DNA of 64,000 bases from positions 1,123,192 through 1,187,191 of the forward strand of contig NZ_OMPO01000001.1 of the NCBI RefSeq assembly GCF_900292035.1, read 5' to 3'. Below the pieces are notes generated by a model. It was not told the origin of the DNA, ran no database searches, and was given only the letters and a program-made list of their open reading frames with translations. The first letter of the stretch is position 1. Each line of letters begins with the position of its first letter. The stretch comes from Blastococcus sp. Marseille-P5729. Its GTDB lineage: Bacteria > Actinomycetota > Actinomycetes > Mycobacteriales > Antricoccaceae. A program made the position numbers and the translations under genes. Positions 25,440-33,495 of this stretch are shown piece after piece.

Positions 25440-26098
25440 TCAAGGTGCTCGTGACCGACGATCAGCGGCTACTGCGGGAGGGCTTGCGGTCGATTCTCGA
25501 GGCCGCTGAGGACATCACGGTCGTCGGCGAGGCAGGCAATGGCCGCCAAGCGGTCCAGCTCGGTCGCGAGCTACGGCCGGACGTCTTCTTGATGGACCTA
25601 CAGATGCCGATCATGACCGGCCATGAAGCAATCCGCGCGATCCGGCAGGACCCGACTCTGCGCGGCTGCCCAATTCTTGTCCTTACCACCTTCGATGACG
25701 AGGACGACATCGTGGAGGCGCTTGCGGCCGGGGCCGATGGTTACCTCCTCAAGGACATCGACGCAGAGGACTTGCGGCGGGCAGTTCGCAGGGTGCACGC
25801 AGGCGAAGCGGAGATGACCTCGGGGGTTCTACGCCAGTTGATGAACCGATTCGCTCGCCTCCCCACGCGGCGCGCTCGTGAAGCTGGACTGGCCGGGCTC
25901 ACCGAGCGGGAACTCGAGATCCTCACCGAGGTCGGCAAAGGGCTGACCAACGACGAGATCGGCAAAGCTCTCTACCTCAGCCCCGAGACAGCCAGGACGT
26001 ACGTGAGCCGCCTGATGACCAAGCTGCGCGCGCGGGACCGCGCTCAGCTGGTGATCTTGGCTTACCGCGCTGGGCTCGTCGATCCCACTCACGAGTAG
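25436..26098 (+). CDS. LuxR/NarL-type response regulator
   Basis: 220 residues from the ATG at 25436 that overlaps the kinase stop (ATGA). Receiver domain 1-120 with the acidic pair DD near 8-9, phosphoacceptor Asp in DVFLMDLQMP (~55), and Lys in GYLLKDI. The C-terminal HTH_LuxR domain (LTERELEILTEVGKGLTNDE...) contains the standard four-helix unit. It binds DNA when phosphorylated. Targets are likely the divergent MMPL-APH genes. Confidence 0.92.
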   Translation: MIKVLVTDDQRLLREGLRSILEAAEDITVVGEAGNGRQAVQLGRELRPDVFLMDLQMPIMTGHEAIRAIRQDPTLRGCPILVLTTFDDEDDIVEALAAGADGYLLKDIDAEDLRRAVRRVHAGEAEMTSGVLRQLMNRFARLPTRRAREAGLAGLTERELEILTEVGKGLTNDEIGKALYLSPETARTYVSRLMTKLRARDRAQLVILAYRAGLVDPTHE

Positions 26099-26111
26099 CA
26101 CTTCTCCGAGT

Positions 26112-26210
26112 GGTCGATGGCCTCGGCGAACGGGATCTCCCATTCGTCCATCCAGTCAGGCCAGGTGCCCGAAGCGGGCCGTCGCCAGGCCGACTGCATC
26201 ATCTCGTAGG
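26112..26210 (-). pseudogene. 99-bp fragment of the RibD-like gene at 14 kb
   Basis: Nearly identical (about 3 differences) to 14386-14484, which lies inside the reductase gene. No start or stop of that gene is present. It is joined to the AraC fragment at 26214, so the ~330 bp that separate the two parts at the 14 kb locus are missing here. Confidence 0.85.
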
Positions 26211-26213
26211 CCC

Positions 26214-26497
26214 GTTGCTGACGGGTCAATCCGCGGCCATTCAGGCGAACCGCCGTCGTCCGCCTGTGCTGGCTGAGGCCAGCCGCAGTCGCGACCGCTC
26301 AGCCTGGTCCAGCGCCGATTGCCGTGTACGCCGTGGGGCGTCGCGCCGCCCGCAGGGCATGCGGGGGCTCACCCGCATAGCGGACGACGTCGCGGGTGAG
26401 GTGGCTTTGGTCGGCGTACCCGGATGTCACCGCGAGCTCGGCCAGCGACCTAGCGGCGATGTCGGCCAGCGCCTGCTCGAACCTGATGACACCGGCG
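26214..26497 (-). pseudogene. AraC gene 3' fragment (second copy)
   Basis: 284 bp matching 14818-15101 at about 95% by eye; it covers the last ~66 codons of the AraC regulator (second HTH and C-terminus) plus 85 bp downstream. No N-terminal part is present, so it is non-functional. Same orientation as the 14 kb copy, so the two form direct repeats around an 11-kb block. Confidence 0.85.
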
Positions 26498-26613
26498 ACG
26501 TCCGCGCGTAGGTGCTCACCGCGAGCCCGGTGATCCGCGCTGCACTAGTTGTGCTCGTTTGCGCCTTGCGCCAATGTCCCTGGACATCACAACCAACCCG
26601 CGGCTGCCTGGGG

Positions 26614-27633
26614 TTACGCGCTGTACTTGCCGATCAGGTGGGGATGGTGGCGCTCGGCGACGTCCGGGTGGCTACGCACCCGGCTCTTGAGCACATTGAG
26701 CCCGTAGCTGGCGTGGATGGGGTTCTGCGGATCGCGGGTGACGCCGCGCCGCAACCCGTCGTACTCACGCGGCAGCTCCCACGTGGGGAACGACGCGTCG
26801 AAGTTCGGGTTGAAGAAATAGGGGACGCTGATCCGGTCGTCCTCGCCCTCCTGAGCGACGACCCGGTGCACGGTCGCCCTCAGGACGCCGTCGGTGGCCA
26901 CCTCAAGCATCTCGCCGATGTTGACGATGAATGCATTTTCGACCGGCGGGGCGTCGATCCATTCGCCGTCCTTCTCGACCTGCAGTCCTGCCTTGCCCGG
27001 TTCGACGAACAGGAGAGTCAGCACTCCGCCGTCCTTGTGGGCACCGACACCTTGGTCGGACTGGCCCGCCGTACGGCCGGGATAGCGCACGACCTTGATG
27101 AGCTCGTTGGCCGGCTCATAGACGGAGTCAAGCAGCCGCGGGCTCTGACCGAGCGAGACCAGCCACGCCGACAACAGCTTCCTGGCGACGCGCTCTACTT
27201 CCGAACGCCACTGCTCGATGACCGTGCGCAGCTCGGGAAGTGCTGCCGGCCACTGGTTGGGTCCGATGAGCGTCGCCCAGTCCGCCTCGAGTGTGGAGGG
27301 CTCGCGCTCCGCTCCAAAGTCGATCTGCTCACGTTCATCTCGCTTCCCTCGGGTGAGCTCGTTGCCGAGAGCCGAATAGCCCCGGTAGTGCGGGCTGTTG
27401 AGCTTGTCGATCGAGAGCTTCTCGGCGACCGGTAGCGCGAAGAACTCTCGTGCCACGGTGATCAGTCGTCGCTGAAGGTCGACTGGTACGCCGTGGCCGG
27501 TGAGATAGAAGAAGCCGTACTCGCTCGTCGCTGCGCGCAGGTCGTCCAGAAACTCGCGCTCCCTGGTGGGATCGTCGAGCGTGCCGAGGTCGAGCACTGG
27601 CAGGGTGAGGGCGCGCTCCACAGTGGTGTTCAT
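26614..27633 (-). CDS. Isopenicillin N synthase-family 2-oxoglutarate/Fe(II) dioxygenase
   Basis: 339 residues. N-terminal DIOX_N-like region (LPVLDLGTLDD, GFFYLTGHGVP), then the catalytic jelly roll with the iron triad His-x-Asp in AHKDGGVLTLLF and distal His in ATVHRVVA, and the RxS in DRISVPYFFNP that binds 2-oxoglutarate or substrate carboxylate. The reaction is an oxidation; substrate unknown. It is the last gene of the metQ-metN-metI unit (23 nt after metI), so an organosulfur or amino-acid-derived substrate is likely (inference). Confidence 0.88.
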   Translation of the reverse strand: MNTTVERALTLPVLDLGTLDDPTREREFLDDLRAATSEYGFFYLTGHGVPVDLQRRLITVAREFFALPVAEKLSIDKLNSPHYRGYSALGNELTRGKRDEREQIDFGAEREPSTLEADWATLIGPNQWPAALPELRTVIEQWRSEVERVARKLLSAWLVSLGQSPRLLDSVYEPANELIKVVRYPGRTAGQSDQGVGAHKDGGVLTLLFVEPGKAGLQVEKDGEWIDAPPVENAFIVNIGEMLEVATDGVLRATVHRVVAQEGEDDRISVPYFFNPNFDASFPTWELPREYDGLRRGVTRDPQNPIHASYGLNVLKSRVRSHPDVAERHHPHLIGKYSA

Positions 27634-27655
27634 CAGGATTGCTCGCTTTCGTTAG

Positions 27656-28327
27656 TCAGGACGTCCGGCGCAGCCGGCGACGGACGAGGAGATCGCCGAC
27701 CGACTGGACGGCTTGTACGAGGACGATGAGCAGGACGACGGCGGTCAACAGCACCGGCGTGTTGAAGCGCTGGTATCCGTAGCGGATGGCGAAGTCGCCG
27801 AGACCACCGCCGCCGATGGTGCCGGCCATGGTCGAGTAGCCGATGAGCATCACGAGCGTGAGGGTGGCGGCCGCGATCAGCCCGGGCAGCGACTCCGGAA
27901 GCAGCACCTTGCGCACGATCTGCCAGCCGGTCGAGCCCATCGCCTGCGCGGCCTCGATCTTGCCGGTCGCGATCTCGCGCAGCGCCGACTCGACCACTCG
28001 GCCGAAGAAGGGGATGCTCCCGATCGTCAGTGGCACGATCGCAGCCTCCGGTCCGAAGGCCGTCCCGACGATCGCCCGGGTGACCGGGATCAGAGCGATC
28101 AGCAGGATCAGGAAGGGCAGCGAGCGTCCGATGTTGACGATCGCACCCGTCACGGCATTGATGAGTCGTTGCGGCCAGAGTCCGCTCGGGCTCGTGATGT
28201 ATAGCACGACGCCGACTGCGCCCCCGATCACGACGGTCAGAACGAAGGCGACCGAGACCATAAGAGCGGTCTGGCCGAGGGCCTCCCACAGCTCGGGAAG
28301 CGCCTCTCCGACGGTCGTCTTCCTCAT
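27656..28327 (-). CDS. metI: MetI-type ABC transporter permease
   Basis: 223 residues with five predicted helices, the length of MetI. The EAA loop is visible in EIATGKIEAAQAMGSTGWQIVRKVLLPESLPGLIAAATL (in part). It forms the membrane channel of the D/L-methionine-type importer. The start ATG overlaps the stop of the ATPase gene (ATGA). Gene symbol follows the operon; the substrate could be methionine or a related sulfur compound. Confidence 0.88.
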   Translation of the reverse strand: MRKTTVGEALPELWEALGQTALMVSVAFVLTVVIGGAVGVVLYITSPSGLWPQRLINAVTGAIVNIGRSLPFLILLIALIPVTRAIVGTAFGPEAAIVPLTIGSIPFFGRVVESALREIATGKIEAAQAMGSTGWQIVRKVLLPESLPGLIAAATLTLVMLIGYSTMAGTIGGGGLGDFAIRYGYQRFNTPVLLTAVVLLIVLVQAVQSVGDLLVRRRLRRTS

Positions 28328-29097
28328 AGCAGCATCCTCTGCCGTTGCTGTAGGTAGCGCGGTATGACCGGCTTGTGCTCGAGGAGCTGTCCGAGCGGCG
28401 ACGAGCCGCCGACGAGCTCGGCCAGGGGACCGGCGTCCACCACCGCCCCGTCGGCGAGCAGTGCTGCCGAGTCACAGGCCCGCCGTACGACGTCGAGCTC
28501 GTGCGTGATCACCACGACGGTAAGACCGAGCTCCTGGTTGATGTCGATGACCAGATCGAGGATCTGCTCGGTGGTGGCCGAGTCGAGCGCGCTGGTCGGC
28601 TCATCGCACAGCAATACCTTCGGGTCGGCTGCGAGCGCCCGGGCGATGCCGACGCGCTGCTTCTGACCGCCCGACAGCTGCGCCGGGTATGACTCCGATC
28701 TGTCGGCCAGACCCACCAGTTCGAGCAGCTCGAGTGCCCGCTCGCGGCGCTGTTGCGGGGGCACGCCGACGATCTCGAGCGGAAACTCCACGTTCCCCCG
28801 CGCCGTACGTGAGCTCAACAGGTTGAAATGCTGGAAGACGACGCCGATGTCGCGGCGCGCCCCGCGCAAGGCCCGCTTCGACAGGCCGGTAAGCGACCTC
28901 TCGTCGAGCAGCACTTCGCCCGAGGTCGGGCGCTCGAGTAGGTTCAGGCACCTCAGCAAGGTGCTCTTCCCTGCGCCGCTGCGTCCGACGATTCCGTAGA
29001 TCTCGCCTCGCGCGATCGACAGGTTGATGTCACGCAGGGCAACGACCGGTCCATCGGCGCCCCGGTACTCCTTGCGCAGGTCGACGATCTCGATCAT
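28324..29097 (-). CDS. metN: MetN-type ABC transporter ATPase
   Basis: 257 residues. Walker A GRSGAGKST (~38-46), Q-loop VFQHFNLL, signature LSGGQKQRVGIARAL, Walker B LLCDEPTSALD and switch His in VITHELDVV. Full-length MetN is ~340 residues with a C-terminal NIL/ACT domain that senses methionine; this protein ends shortly after the ATPase core, so substrate feedback through that domain is absent. It lies 2 nt after the metQ stop and overlaps metI. Confidence 0.88.
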   Translation of the reverse strand: MIEIVDLRKEYRGADGPVVALRDINLSIARGEIYGIVGRSGAGKSTLLRCLNLLERPTSGEVLLDERSLTGLSKRALRGARRDIGVVFQHFNLLSSRTARGNVEFPLEIVGVPPQQRRERALELLELVGLADRSESYPAQLSGGQKQRVGIARALAADPKVLLCDEPTSALDSATTEQILDLVIDINQELGLTVVVITHELDVVRRACDSAALLADGAVVDAGPLAELVGGSSPLGQLLEHKPVIPRYLQQRQRMLL

Positions 29098-29099
29098 CG

Positions 29100-29969
29100 C
29101 TACTTGGTCCCGTTGACCGCGATGACGGAGCCCTCATAGGTCTGGTCGATCCACTTCGCGATCTCCTCCGACTCGAGTGCCTCGGTCAGATCCTTCACGC
29201 GCGGGTCGTCGGCTAGCTCCTTCTTGACCGTGAGCGTGTTGGCATATGGGTTGCCGTCGACCTTCTCCAACGCGAGCGCGTCCTCCGCCGGCTTGAGCCC
29301 GGCCTCGAGCGCGTAGTTGCCGTTGATGACGCTCAGCGCGATCTTCGCGTCGGACAGCGTGTTGGGCAACTGTGCCGGGTCGATCTGCACGAAAGACAGG
29401 TTATGCGGATTGCCGACGACGTTCTTCTCGGTGACCTGGCTGTAGTCGAGTCCGGGATCGTCGGCGTTCACGTTCAGCTGCACGAGTCCGGCGTCCTGCA
29501 GCAGGAACAGCCCGCGCGCGAAGTTGCTGACATTGTTCGACAGTGCGACCGTAGCCCCCGAGGGGACGTCGGTAAGGCTCTTGACCTTCTGTGAGTAGAC
29601 GCCCAGGGGTTCGACGTGCACCTTCGCCACGTTGACGAGGTCGTCGACCTGGTGCTCAGCCGACCACGACTTCAGGTAGGGATCGTGCTGGAAGTAGTTG
29701 GCGTCCACATCCCCGGCTTCGAGAAGCTGGTTGGGGTCGATGTCTCCAGAGATCTCCTTGATCTCGATCTCGGTGTCACCGAGGAGGGCCTCCTTCTGGA
29801 TCTCCTTGAGGATCTCGCTGTGTGGCACCGACGACGCCATGACGACGAGGGGATCACTCGAGCCGCCCTCATCGGAGGACCCGCAGGCTGATAGCGATCC
29901 GGTGAGGGCGATGGCGGTGACGGCGACTGCCGCGCGGTAGATGGCGCGGCTGGAAAGGGTGCGAATCAT
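29100..29969 (-). CDS. metQ: MetQ-type substrate-binding lipoprotein
   Basis: 289 residues from the ATG at 29969 with GAAGGAAG just upstream. Signal peptide ends in a lipobox LSACGSSDEGG (Cys near residue 28). The mature part has the NlpA/MetQ fold: ASSVPHSEILKEIQ, ANYFQHDPYLKSW, VALSNNVSNFARGLFLLQDAG and NGNYALEAGL, with the conserved binding-site residues of D/L-methionine binders. It delivers substrate to MetNI. The start overlaps the stop of an upstream short frame as ATGA. Confidence 0.9.
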   Translation of the reverse strand: MIRTLSSRAIYRAAVAVTAIALTGSLSACGSSDEGGSSDPLVVMASSVPHSEILKEIQKEALLGDTEIEIKEISGDIDPNQLLEAGDVDANYFQHDPYLKSWSAEHQVDDLVNVAKVHVEPLGVYSQKVKSLTDVPSGATVALSNNVSNFARGLFLLQDAGLVQLNVNADDPGLDYSQVTEKNVVGNPHNLSFVQIDPAQLPNTLSDAKIALSVINGNYALEAGLKPAEDALALEKVDGNPYANTLTVKKELADDPRVKDLTEALESEEIAKWIDQTYEGSVIAVNGTK

Positions 29970-30037
29970 GATCTTCCTTCGTGGGTGGTCATGCCTCGCC
30001 GGCACACCTGGCACAGCAGGTGTGGGGACGATGGCAT
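29966..30037 (-). CDS. Possible 23-residue leader peptide coupled to metQ
   Basis: A frame starting at ATG 30037 ends in a TGA that overlaps the metQ ATG (ATGA). It has two cysteines (LLCQVCRR) and includes a perfect 7-bp hairpin (30003-30024). No Shine-Dalgarno is visible, so translation is unproven. Cysteine-containing leaders occur before sulfur genes in actinobacteria; this is an inference from position and composition. Confidence 0.25.
   Translation of the reverse strand: MPSSPHLLCQVCRRGMTTHEGRS
30003..30024 (-). promoter_or_regulatory. Hairpin in the metQ leader
   Basis: CACACCT (30003-30009) pairs perfectly with AGGTGTG (30018-30024) over an 8-nt loop, about 35 nt before the metQ start. 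Could be a leader regulatory structure. I could not match the region to a SAM riboswitch. Confidence 0.35.
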
Positions 30038-30117
30038 ACAAAGAACAGCGACTGAGCGCTGGAAAGGGGTGGTGCCGGGGGTCTACGGCGAGGCGACGGC
30101 TCGTCCGCGAGCGGAAC

Positions 30118-30153
30118 TTAGTTCAGCGACAACAGCACATTCGCGACGCGCAT
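30118..30153 (-). CDS. Possible 11-residue upstream ORF (MRVANVLLSLN)
   Basis: A short frame ATG...TAA upstream of the metQ leader. Codons are ATG CGC GTC GCG AAT GTG, then CTG TTG TCG CTG AAC and TAA. No Shine-Dalgarno and no strong -10, so this is a weak call included because such peptides can regulate sulfur genes. Confidence 0.15.
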   Translation of the reverse strand: MRVANVLLSLN

Positions 30154-30523
30154 GACGTCGGTACATTGCAGCCGCGGAAGCTGATTTCCATCGAGACCCC
30201 GTGATCTTCAGTCACCGTCTGAGGCGGCGACCACTTTTATCCGACCTCGGCTGAGGCCCGGATCAGGTATTCACCTAGGGCACCCCGCAGTGGCTGAGGG
30301 AAGCCGTCCAGCAAGCTAGGGCTTGGCGCTGGATCTCTTTACCTTCGCGAGCGACCGTAGCAGACGTTTGAATACTTGACAACTGGCCGCTCCGCTACCC
30401 TCGTCGCGCGACTCCTCGAGCGCAGTTGCATCGAGACACGTCAAGGCTCCAGGATGGGCGGGCATCGCGGCCACAGCGAGGCGGGCTTGTGGCCCGCGTT
30501 GGCGCCCTCGTCCGTCGCGACCG

Positions 30524-30772
30524 TCAGGGCTCATCACCCAGCCGGCGGTTCTCGGCCTTCAGCCGTTTGAGCGCGGCGGCTTCCTCGCTGGCCTGCCCAT
30601 CACGCTCCCCGGCATCGACCTCAGCCTGCACCACCCAGCGACGCAACGATTCGACACCTTCCTGGCGAGCGACGGCCTCGATCGCCTTCGCCCGAGACGG
30701 GTACTCGCCCTGGTGCGCGCGCACCGGCCACACCGCCTGCTCACGGGCAGCAACATCAATCTTCCTTGGCAT
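30524..30772 (-). pseudogene. Truncated IS3-family transposase OrfA
   Basis: 82 residues. The N-terminal HTH pattern (PRKIDVAAREQAV, then PSRAKAIEAVARQEGV, RRWVVQAEVDAGERDG) followed by a leucine-zipper-like ALKRLKAENRRL is typical of IS3 OrfA, which is ~100 residues and followed by OrfB by frameshifting. Here the protein stops early (RRLGDEP) and no OrfB follows, so it is an inactive remnant. It ends the accessory block and lies beside tRNA-Lys. Confidence 0.75.
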
Positions 30773-30849
30773 AACCCCGTCCTTTCAACTCGAAAGGAAG
30801 CGGCATCAAACCTGGGACGGTTCAGCCCGCGGAATGACCCCCCGGATAG

Positions 30850-30922
30850 TGGGCCCCGTGGGACTCGAACCCACAACCTACGGATTAAAAGTCCGCAGCT
30901 CTGCCAATTGAGCTAGAGGCCC
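30850..30922 (-). tRNA. tRNA-Lys (UUU)
   Basis: 73-nt cloverleaf on the minus strand. Acceptor stem begins GGGCCTC (one G-U pair), D-arm AGCTCAATTGGCAGAGC, anticodon loop CTTTTAA with UUU, T-arm GTGGGTTCGAGTCCCAC. No encoded CCA. It sits between an IS3 remnant and the DUF4259 gene. Confidence 0.95.
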
Positions 30923-31087
30923 AGGAGCCGCCTATGGCGACGTCCGCCCACGATCATACGGCGTGCCCGACACACTTCCCGACGGCTCCGAGACCGCAGG
31001 TCCGGCAGATTTCGCATCGTGCAGGTAGCGCTACGCGTGTGGCCCCTGCGAAGATGTCCGGGTACAACCACGCGCAGGAGGAGATAG

Positions 31088-31489
31088 ATGGGTGCATGGG
31101 GCACCGGCCCGTTCGAGAATGACGACGCCCTTGACCTGGTCGGTGAGATCAACGATTCCGAGCCCGATGCAGTAGCCGAGCTGCTCACCGACATCCTCGA
31201 TGTGCCCGATCCTGACGAGGAGATGGACGAGGTCGACGGCACCGAGGCGTACGCCGTGGCGGCGCTGCTCGCCGCCAAGCTGGAGCGCCTGGAGGTCACC
31301 TCCCCCGACGTCCTCGATGCCGTCTCAAAGATCCCGACAGAGGTGGTGGGTGCACTGCTGCCGAACGCGCGCACGATGCTCACCCGGATCCTCGGGGAGA
31401 ACAGCGAGTTCGCCGAGCTGTGGATCGAGTCGGGGCGTCTCGAGAAGATCCGCGGCGAGATCGGCAAGATCCAGCGCGCCCTGCGCTAG
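31088..31489 (+). CDS. DUF4259 domain-containing protein
   Basis: 133 residues with the family start MGAWGTGPFENDDALDLVGEI, very acidic in the first half (EPDAVAELL...DPDEEMDEVDG), and a C-terminal helical part (AELWIESGRLEKIRGEIGKI). AGGAGG lies 6 nt before the ATG. Cytosolic and of unknown function; DUF4259 proteins are common as stand-alone genes in actinobacteria. Confidence 0.88.
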   Translation: MGAWGTGPFENDDALDLVGEINDSEPDAVAELLTDILDVPDPDEEMDEVDGTEAYAVAALLAAKLERLEVTSPDVLDAVSKIPTEVVGALLPNARTMLTRILGENSEFAELWIESGRLEKIRGEIGKIQRALR

Positions 31490-31502
31490 CGATCCAGCCG
31501 CC

Positions 31503-31508
31503 TACACT
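31503..31508 (+). promoter_or_regulatory. -10 box of leaderless MDR oxidoreductase transcript
   Basis: TACACT, 7 nt (CACTCTC), then GTG at 31516. No Shine-Dalgarno precedes the start codon. The spacing is ideal for a leaderless mRNA. Confidence 0.5.
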
Positions 31509-31515
31509 CACTCTC

Positions 31516-32538
31516 GTGAGTGACTCGAGCGCGCCTGCCCGCACCAACACCAAGACCATCCTGACGGCGCGTCCGTCGGGCATCCCGGACGAGTCGTGCT
31601 TTGAGATCGTCGAGGAGCCCGTTGCTGCTCCGGCGGCGGGTCAGGTCGTGGTCCGCAATGAGTACCTCTCCGTCGATCCGGCGATGCGGGGTTGGGTGAG
31701 CGCGGTCGCCAACTACTCCGAGCCCGTGCCGATCGGTGCCGTCATGCGTTCGTTCGCCGCAGGCGAGGTCGTGGAGTCGCAGCACCCCGATTACCCCGTC
31801 GGCACGAAGGTCATGGGGATGCTCGGCTGGCAGCAGTACGCCACCGTCGGCGCCGATGCGATCTGGCGCAAGGTCACCGAGGACGACCTGCCGCTCTCGC
31901 TGAGTCTCGGCGTCCTCGGTCTCAACGGCCTGACGGCGTGGGCCGGCGTCCGCGAGGTGCTGCGACCCGAGTCTGGTCAGAGCGTCGTCGTCTCGACCGC
32001 CGCCGGAGCCGTAGGCTCGCTCGTCGGCCAACTATGCAAGGCGATCGGATGCCGGACCGTCGGCATCACCGGCAGCGCTGAGAAGGTCGCTCTGTGCGTC
32101 GACGAGTTCGGGTTCGACGCCGCGGTCGACTACCGCTCGTCGACCTTCGTCGATGACCTCGCGGCAGCGTTGCCGGACGGCGTCGACCGCTACTTCGACA
32201 ACACCGCCGGGTCGATCACGGACGCCGTCCTCGAGCATCTGAACACCCACGCGGCGATGGTGGTGTGCGGTACGGCGTCCATCTCGTCGTGGGACCCGTG
32301 GCCCACCGGTCCGCGCATCGAGCGGCGCATCCTCACCACCCGGGCCCGGGTCGAAGGGCTGCTGGCCTTCGATTTCATGGACCGCCTCCAGGAGGCCGTC
32401 GCTGATCTGGCCGGCATGGTGCGCGCCGGCGAGCTCACCTATCGGGAGGACGTTCTGGAAGGCATGTCCAGCGCTCCGGGCGCCATCGCTGGTCTGTATC
32501 GCGGCGAGAACCTCGGCAGACGGGTCATCCGCCTCTAG
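31516..32538 (+). CDS. NADP-dependent MDR-family oxidoreductase (PTGR/CurA-like)
   Basis: 340 residues from the GTG at 31516. N-terminal segments match the medium-chain reductase group (VDPAMRGWVSAVANYSEPVPIGAVMRSFAAGEVVES). The NADPH motif is VVVSTAAGAVGSLVGQ (AxxGxxG type) near residue 160, followed by GCRTVGITGSAEK. There are no zinc ligands, so it is a zinc-independent double-bond reductase of the PTGR or CurA type. Substrate is likely an enone or unsaturated aldehyde (inference). Confidence 0.9.
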   Translation: MSDSSAPARTNTKTILTARPSGIPDESCFEIVEEPVAAPAAGQVVVRNEYLSVDPAMRGWVSAVANYSEPVPIGAVMRSFAAGEVVESQHPDYPVGTKVMGMLGWQQYATVGADAIWRKVTEDDLPLSLSLGVLGLNGLTAWAGVREVLRPESGQSVVVSTAAGAVGSLVGQLCKAIGCRTVGITGSAEKVALCVDEFGFDAAVDYRSSTFVDDLAAALPDGVDRYFDNTAGSITDAVLEHLNTHAAMVVCGTASISSWDPWPTGPRIERRILTTRARVEGLLAFDFMDRLQEAVADLAGMVRAGELTYREDVLEGMSSAPGAIAGLYRGENLGRRVIRL

Positions 32539-32590
32539 CCTGGATTATTGCCGGTTCCGAACCCCGCCTCGCCGGCTACTGGTCGGTAGT

Positions 32591-32628
32591 TGTCCCCGGA
32601 TGTGGCAATCCCGCCGCAGCTGGGGACA
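32591..32628. terminator. GTCCCC hairpin downstream of copy 1 and of the MDR gene
   Basis: TGTCCCC (32591-32597) pairs with GGGGACA (32622-32628); an inner 6-bp stem (TGTGGC/GCCGCA, one G-U pair) sits inside a 3x3 internal loop. Same architecture at 34294-34331 and, as a perfect 19-bp hairpin, at 56047-56090. Confidence 0.55.
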
Positions 32629-32652
32629 TGTTGTTCTGTGCCGCCTGGCCCG

Positions 32653-33495
32653 TCAGTCGGAGTTCGGATCGATGAGCTCCGGCTTCGCCGTCAGGACGGC
32701 GATCGGGATCGTCACCGGCGCGCTCACAAGATCCGGCAGAGTGCCGCCCACGGTGCTCGTACCGTCGAAGCCGGTCCAGGTCACCGAATAAGCAACCTGC
32801 ACCGTCACATTCCACGAACCACCGTCGGTCTCCTGCGTGAACTGCACCGAACACGTAGGCGACGGCTCATCCATCGGAGTGCCCGCCGGAACCGGCGTCC
32901 CCGGTCCGGCGCAGGACTTCTGCGCGGTCGCACCATCGTTCGGGTCGATGATGATCGTGTGCGGAGCAATCGTCGCCTGCACCCAGACCGGGCCGACCTC
33001 GACCCGCGGCGTGAGAGTCGTCCACTGTGCAGCATTCATCCACACCCAGGTGTGTACGTTCTTCAACGTCGCCCGCCGACCATCCTGCAGCAGATAGAAA
33101 GGATCCAGACTCACCTCCGGCGTCACCACCGTGACCGACGAGGTAGCCGACTGCGCCAACACCTCCGGCGAAGGCAACTCCGGCGCAGGCGCTGCGGGGG
33201 GAGGACCAGACGGGCACCCCGTGAGGCCGACAGCACAGATTCCTGCCCAACTAGCCTGCTCGACCGTCATCGGGGGCGGATCAGGAGACCTTCGGGGAGC
33301 GGCTGGGACGTTACTTGGCGTCGCAGCTGCAGGCGGTGGTGGCGATGGTTCCTCACCATGGAAACTTCCGTCCACGGAGGCAGTTCCGTTGCTCGGATCA
33401 GTAGAGGCGCTCGGTGCAGCACCCGCGGCGCTGACGCCTATTATCAGCACGCCGCAGCAGGCGCTCACAACGACCGTGCTGAGCCTAGTCAACAT
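32653..33495 (-). CDS. Secreted protein with conserved C-terminal domain (copy 1)
   Basis: 280 residues. Signal peptide (residues 1-27, ...AAGAAPS) followed by a Ser/Pro/Ala-rich variable segment (~30-115). The last ~170 residues (from LPSPEVLAQS) form a conserved domain with WVWMNAAQW, PVWVQATIAPHTIIIDPNDG, CAGPGTPVPAG and TWTGFDGTS, ending in PELIDPNSD. Two cysteines may form a disulfide. It resembles secreted proteins of unknown function found in other actinobacteria (recall, not verified). Its ATG overlaps the lipoprotein stop by 7 nt, so the two are coupled. Paralogue of 34360-35220. Confidence 0.8.
   Translation of the reverse strand: MLTRLSTVVVSACCGVLIIGVSAAGAAPSASTDPSNGTASVDGSFHGEEPSPPPPAAATPSNVPAAPRRSPDPPPMTVEQASWAGICAVGLTGCPSGPPPAAPAPELPSPEVLAQSATSSVTVVTPEVSLDPFYLLQDGRRATLKNVHTWVWMNAAQWTTLTPRVEVGPVWVQATIAPHTIIIDPNDGATAQKSCAGPGTPVPAGTPMDEPSPTCSVQFTQETDGGSWNVTVQVAYSVTWTGFDGTSTVGGTLPDLVSAPVTIPIAVLTAKPELIDPNSD

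Larger units (their letters stand above)
26099..26613. other. 515-bp gap holding only duplicated gene fragments
   Basis: Between the response regulator and the dioxygenase there is no intact gene. The two fragments occupy 26112-26497; the remaining ~115 bp before 26614 contains nothing recognised. Confidence 0.7.
29970..30523. other. 554-bp gap: metQ leader and unassigned sequence
   Basis: Holds the metQ leader elements (29966-30153). The rest to 30523 shows no gene that I can support; it borders the IS3 remnant and may be decayed accessory DNA. Confidence 0.5.

Noticed and set aside
29970-30250. SAM riboswitch before metQ
   Set aside because: I could not match the conserved pairing or core sequence of SAM-I, SAM-II or SAM-IV elements; only a simple hairpin is present.
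30316-30537. 73-residue frame next to the IS3 remnant
   Set aside because: No similarity to OrfB or another family that I recognise, and codon bias is weak.
30524-30922. tRNA-Lys as an attachment site of an integrated element
   Set aside because: No integrase is present and I found no second copy of the tRNA 3' end in the window; only an IS3 fragment is adjacent.
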